Shown here one piece after another: positions 62,060-64,000 of a stretch of 64,000 bases of DNA (its first letter is position 1; every line of letters begins with the position of its first letter). A program made the translations under genes and the position numbers. Origin of the DNA: an uncultured Mobiluncus sp. (GTDB lineage: Bacteria; Actinomycetota; Actinomycetes; Actinomycetales; Actinomycetaceae); NCBI RefSeq assembly GCF_943914685.1, contig NZ_CALUCZ010000006.1:1-64000 (forward strand), given 5' to 3'. Below the pieces are notes generated by a model. That model did no database searches, was not told where the DNA came from, and worked only from the letters and a program-made list of their open reading frames with translations.

Positions 62060-63199
62060 GTGAAATCAGTTGCTGAAATCCACCAGCCGGTGCTGGCTGA
62101 GGTATGCGCTGATTTACTGGCACCCGCTTTGGCCACTGCACCAGACGTGGCCACCCCACTTTCTTCGACCGCTGATTTCCGCAGTATCCAGGGTCCTGTT
62201 TTAGTTGACGCCACTCTCGGTTTGGGGGGACACAGCGCGTATCTGTTCGAGCGCCATCCGCGGTTGCGCATTATCGGTATCGACCGCGACCCGCAGGCTC
62301 GGGATTTGGCGGCATCCCGACTCAGTGATTTTGCCAATCGCCTCAGCATCGTCGGCACGACTTACGGGGAATTGGACAGCGTGTTGGCGCAGCACGGTTT
62401 GAGCCAAGTGGACGGGATTTTGGCCGACCTGGGAGTTTCGTCACTGCAGTTAGACGAAGCGGAGCGCGGATTTGCCTACGCCCACCCGGAGGCCCCCTTG
62501 GATATGCGGATGGACCAAACCGCGGGTTTCACCGCCGCCGATTTCTTGAACCTGGCTGAGGCGGAAGAAATCGCCGGGGTGCTCCACACCTACGGCGAAG
62601 AGAAGTTCGCGTGGCCCATCGCGAAAGCTATCGTGAGGGTCCGCGCGGAGCAGCCCTTGCAAGTTTCGGGTCAGCTGGTAGAGATTATTCGCGACACCAT
62701 TCCTGCCCCGGCCCGCCGCAGCGGAGGCAACCCGGCGAAACGCACGTTCCAAGCCTTGCGGGTGGCGGTCAACGACGAGCTGGGCGACTTGGAACGTTTC
62801 TTGACGAAAGCGTTGTCTTGCGTGCGGGTCGGCGGACGCATTGTCGTTGAAAGTTACCAGTCTCTCGAGGATCGCTTGGTGAAGCAGGCTTTTGTCGCGG
62901 GGATTCACCCCGCGGTTCCCAAGGGGTTGCCCGTGGTGCCCGAGCATGCTCAGCCTTGGCTGCGCGACCTCACGCACGGTTCGCGTTTAGCTGATGAGTT
63001 CGAGGTCGCCCGTAATCCGCGCGCCGCCTCGCTGCGGCTGCGGGCTGTGGAAAAGACGCGGGAACCCGACCCGGAAACCCGCCCGGGGAACCTTGTGAAA
63101 ACCAAGCAAAAACCGGTGGAAAAACGGTTTCCCACCCTGACAAAACTTCGTGCCCAAAACCCTGTTCACCCCCTAACTGAAGGAGACCATCGTGACTAA
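62060..63199 (+). CDS. rsmH: 16S rRNA (cytosine1402-N4)-methyltransferase
   Basis: Methylates N4 of C1402 in the decoding centre of 16S rRNA. The 379-residue sequence has HQPVLAEVCADLL, SAM motif VDATLGLGGHSAYLFE, LADLGVSSLQLDEAERGFAY, PLDMRMDQ and the late FQALRVAVNDELGDLE with ESYQSLEDRLVKQAF. A short insert (about 20-45, LAPALATAPDVATPLSST) separates the first two motifs and is longer than in most relatives. GTG start after AAGGAAG. Its stop overlaps the ftsL-like gene. Confidence 0.96.
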   Translation: MKSVAEIHQPVLAEVCADLLAPALATAPDVATPLSSTADFRSIQGPVLVDATLGLGGHSAYLFERHPRLRIIGIDRDPQARDLAASRLSDFANRLSIVGTTYGELDSVLAQHGLSQVDGILADLGVSSLQLDEAERGFAYAHPEAPLDMRMDQTAGFTAADFLNLAEAEEIAGVLHTYGEEKFAWPIAKAIVRVRAEQPLQVSGQLVEIIRDTIPAPARRSGGNPAKRTFQALRVAVNDELGDLERFLTKALSCVRVGGRIVVESYQSLEDRLVKQAFVAGIHPAVPKGLPVVPEHAQPWLRDLTHGSRLADEFEVARNPRAASLRLRAVEKTREPDPETRPGNLVKTKQKPVEKRFPTLTKLRAQNPVHPLTEGDHRD

Positions 63200-63608
63200 C
63201 GCAGCTACTTCCAGCTTGGCTTTGCGTAAACCCGGCAGTGTTGCTGGGATGCCGCTCCCCGTTCGGAACGCCCCGAGGCCGCAGCTTCAGCTGGTCCCGA
63301 CTTTTCAGAAGCGTCGCATCACGTGGCCGATGTGGCTGACGGTGGCGGCGATGCTCGTCGCCGCGCTGGTCGTGCCGGTCGTAGTCAACACCCAGTTGGC
63401 GATGACTTCCTACGATATGTACGCCATGCAAAACGAGTTGAACTTGCTGCTGGATCAGCAAGCCGATTTGGTGACCCAGGCGCGCGAGGCACAATCACCG
63501 CAATACTTGGCTGAGAAAGCTCGGGAAATCGGATTGGTCCCGGCCGGAGAGCAGGGCTACGTGACGTTGGCGACCGGAGAAATCATTCCGGGGAAGGCTG
63601 CGCATTAG
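63192..63608 (+). CDS. ftsL: FtsL-like cell division protein
   Basis: A 138-residue bitopic membrane protein in the ftsL position. A basic cytoplasmic N-terminus (1-45), one membrane helix (about 47-67) and a short leucine-zipper-like coiled coil (MQNELNLLLDQQADLVTQAREAQSP) fit FtsL, which scaffolds the divisome with FtsQ and DivIC and activates FtsWI. Sequence is poorly conserved, so position carries much of the call. GTG start overlaps the rsmH end by 8 bp. Confidence 0.82.
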   Translation: MTNAATSSLALRKPGSVAGMPLPVRNAPRPQLQLVPTFQKRRITWPMWLTVAAMLVAALVVPVVVNTQLAMTSYDMYAMQNELNLLLDQQADLVTQAREAQSPQYLAEKAREIGLVPAGEQGYVTLATGEIIPGKAAH

Positions 63609-63701
63609 GGGCTGGTGAGTAAGCGTCTGTGACGCGCGGAACCCCTCGCGATTACGGCGTGGGAGCGTGAAAACCAGGCAGAGCTGGGCGAAACTGGTCA
63701 G

Positions 63702-64000
63702 GTGAGTAGAGTCCGAAAAAACCTGTTGGCAGGGGCCATTATCGCGGTGCTGTGCATTTTCGCCGTCCGCCTGGTGGTGGTGCAGCTGGTGCAGGGGCCG
63801 GAACTCGCCGCGGCGGCTCAGGATCAACGCAGCCGCACCCACATTATTAAAGCTCAGCGCGGGGACATTCTGGATTCCGCCGGTCGGCAGATGGCGACCT
63901 CCGTGAAACGCTACAATATCGGAGTTAATCAGGTTAAAATCAATACTTATTTTCAGCCGAAAACCGCGGGGAAAGACGCGAAGGGTAACCCGAAGATTAT
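63702..64000 (+). CDS. ftsI: Peptidoglycan transpeptidase FtsI/PBP2 class (partial, N-terminus)
   Basis: Beginning of a class B penicillin-binding protein; the gene runs off the right edge. From GTG 63702 the sequence gives a membrane anchor (LLAGAIIAVLCIFAVRLVVV), then AAAAQDQRSRTHIIKAQRGDILDSAGRQMATSVKRYNIGVN, the conserved RGxIxDxxGxxLA motif of the pedestal domain. With ftsL before it, this is the septal transpeptidase. The frame is closed upstream at 63630 and no better start lies between; the ribosome site is weak. Confidence 0.9.
   Translation, partial: MSRVRKNLLAGAIIAVLCIFAVRLVVVQLVQGPELAAAAQDQRSRTHIIKAQRGDILDSAGRQMATSVKRYNIGVNQVKINTYFQPKTAGKDAKGNPKI

Noticed and set aside
1..64000. 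CRISPR array, rRNA or tRNA genes
   Set aside because: No evenly spaced repeat array, no rRNA signature and no tRNA-like GTTCGAATC arm with CCA seen in intergenic regions; a weak tRNA could still be missed without a covariance search.

Overview
The window looks like a stretch of chromosome from a mid-GC actinobacterium, most likely of the Actinomycetaceae (Mobiluncus or a close relative; this is inference). Pointers are a WhiB regulator, an actinobacterial LexA operator (CGAAC-N4-GTTCG), a GuaB3 protein, a DUF3040 protein, a PAC2 protein, a HelD RNA polymerase-recycling ATPase, a translational T-box before ileS, the lexA/LysM-protein/nrdR block and the mraZ-rsmH-ftsL-ftsI start of the division cluster. 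A neutral-ceramidase-like secreted protein suits a host-associated organism. I found no rRNA, tRNA, complete insertion sequence or CRISPR array.

Left part (1-22.8 kb): a lipid kinase fragment, purU, tsaD and a THUMP-like methyltransferase on the minus strand; groES under a perfect CIRCE operator; ddaH and whiB converging on a shared terminator; then a plus-strand run of guaB, a DEDDh exonuclease, a queuosine-precursor transporter, tgt, guaB3 and a heterodimeric ABC exporter. After these come the secreted ceramidase-like protein, an MmcQ/YjbR protein, a DUF2975/YozG-like regulator pair and ileS behind a T-box leader.

Accessory segment (22.8-26.2 kb): between ileS and an RNA-repair-like kinase-phosphatase lie a DUF4357 fragment, a hicAB module whose toxin gene is frameshifted, a diverged 104-bp remnant of an ileS 3' end, an AT-rich secreted amidase-like gene and an intact vapBC-type module. 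This is the clearest site of gene gain and decay in the window.

Middle (26.2-39 kb): an aldo/keto reductase, two MFS transporters, a small membrane protein, rlmC, a proline iminopeptidase, and the zinc system (zur divergent from znuA-znuC-znuB, with a Zur-box-like site between), then an unknown coiled-coil protein.

Right part (39-64 kb): recA-recX-cinA-miaB-miaA, a YbjN-domain protein, an RsmC-like methyltransferase, hflX-dinG, lexA divergent from a LysM SOS protein and nrdR, then an acyl-CoA synthetase, serA, helD, a PAC2 protein, two unknown or DUF membrane proteins and the start of the division cluster. DNA-damage genes carry recognisable LexA boxes, and mraZ carries 10-bp-spaced GTGG repeats.

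A recurring feature is genes whose ATG or GTG lies 6-7 nt after a -10-like hexamer (ddaH, guaB3, the DUF2975 gene, hicA, vapB, miaB), which suggests leaderless mRNAs. Two of the toxin-antitoxin or regulator promoters carry perfect inverted repeats over the -10.
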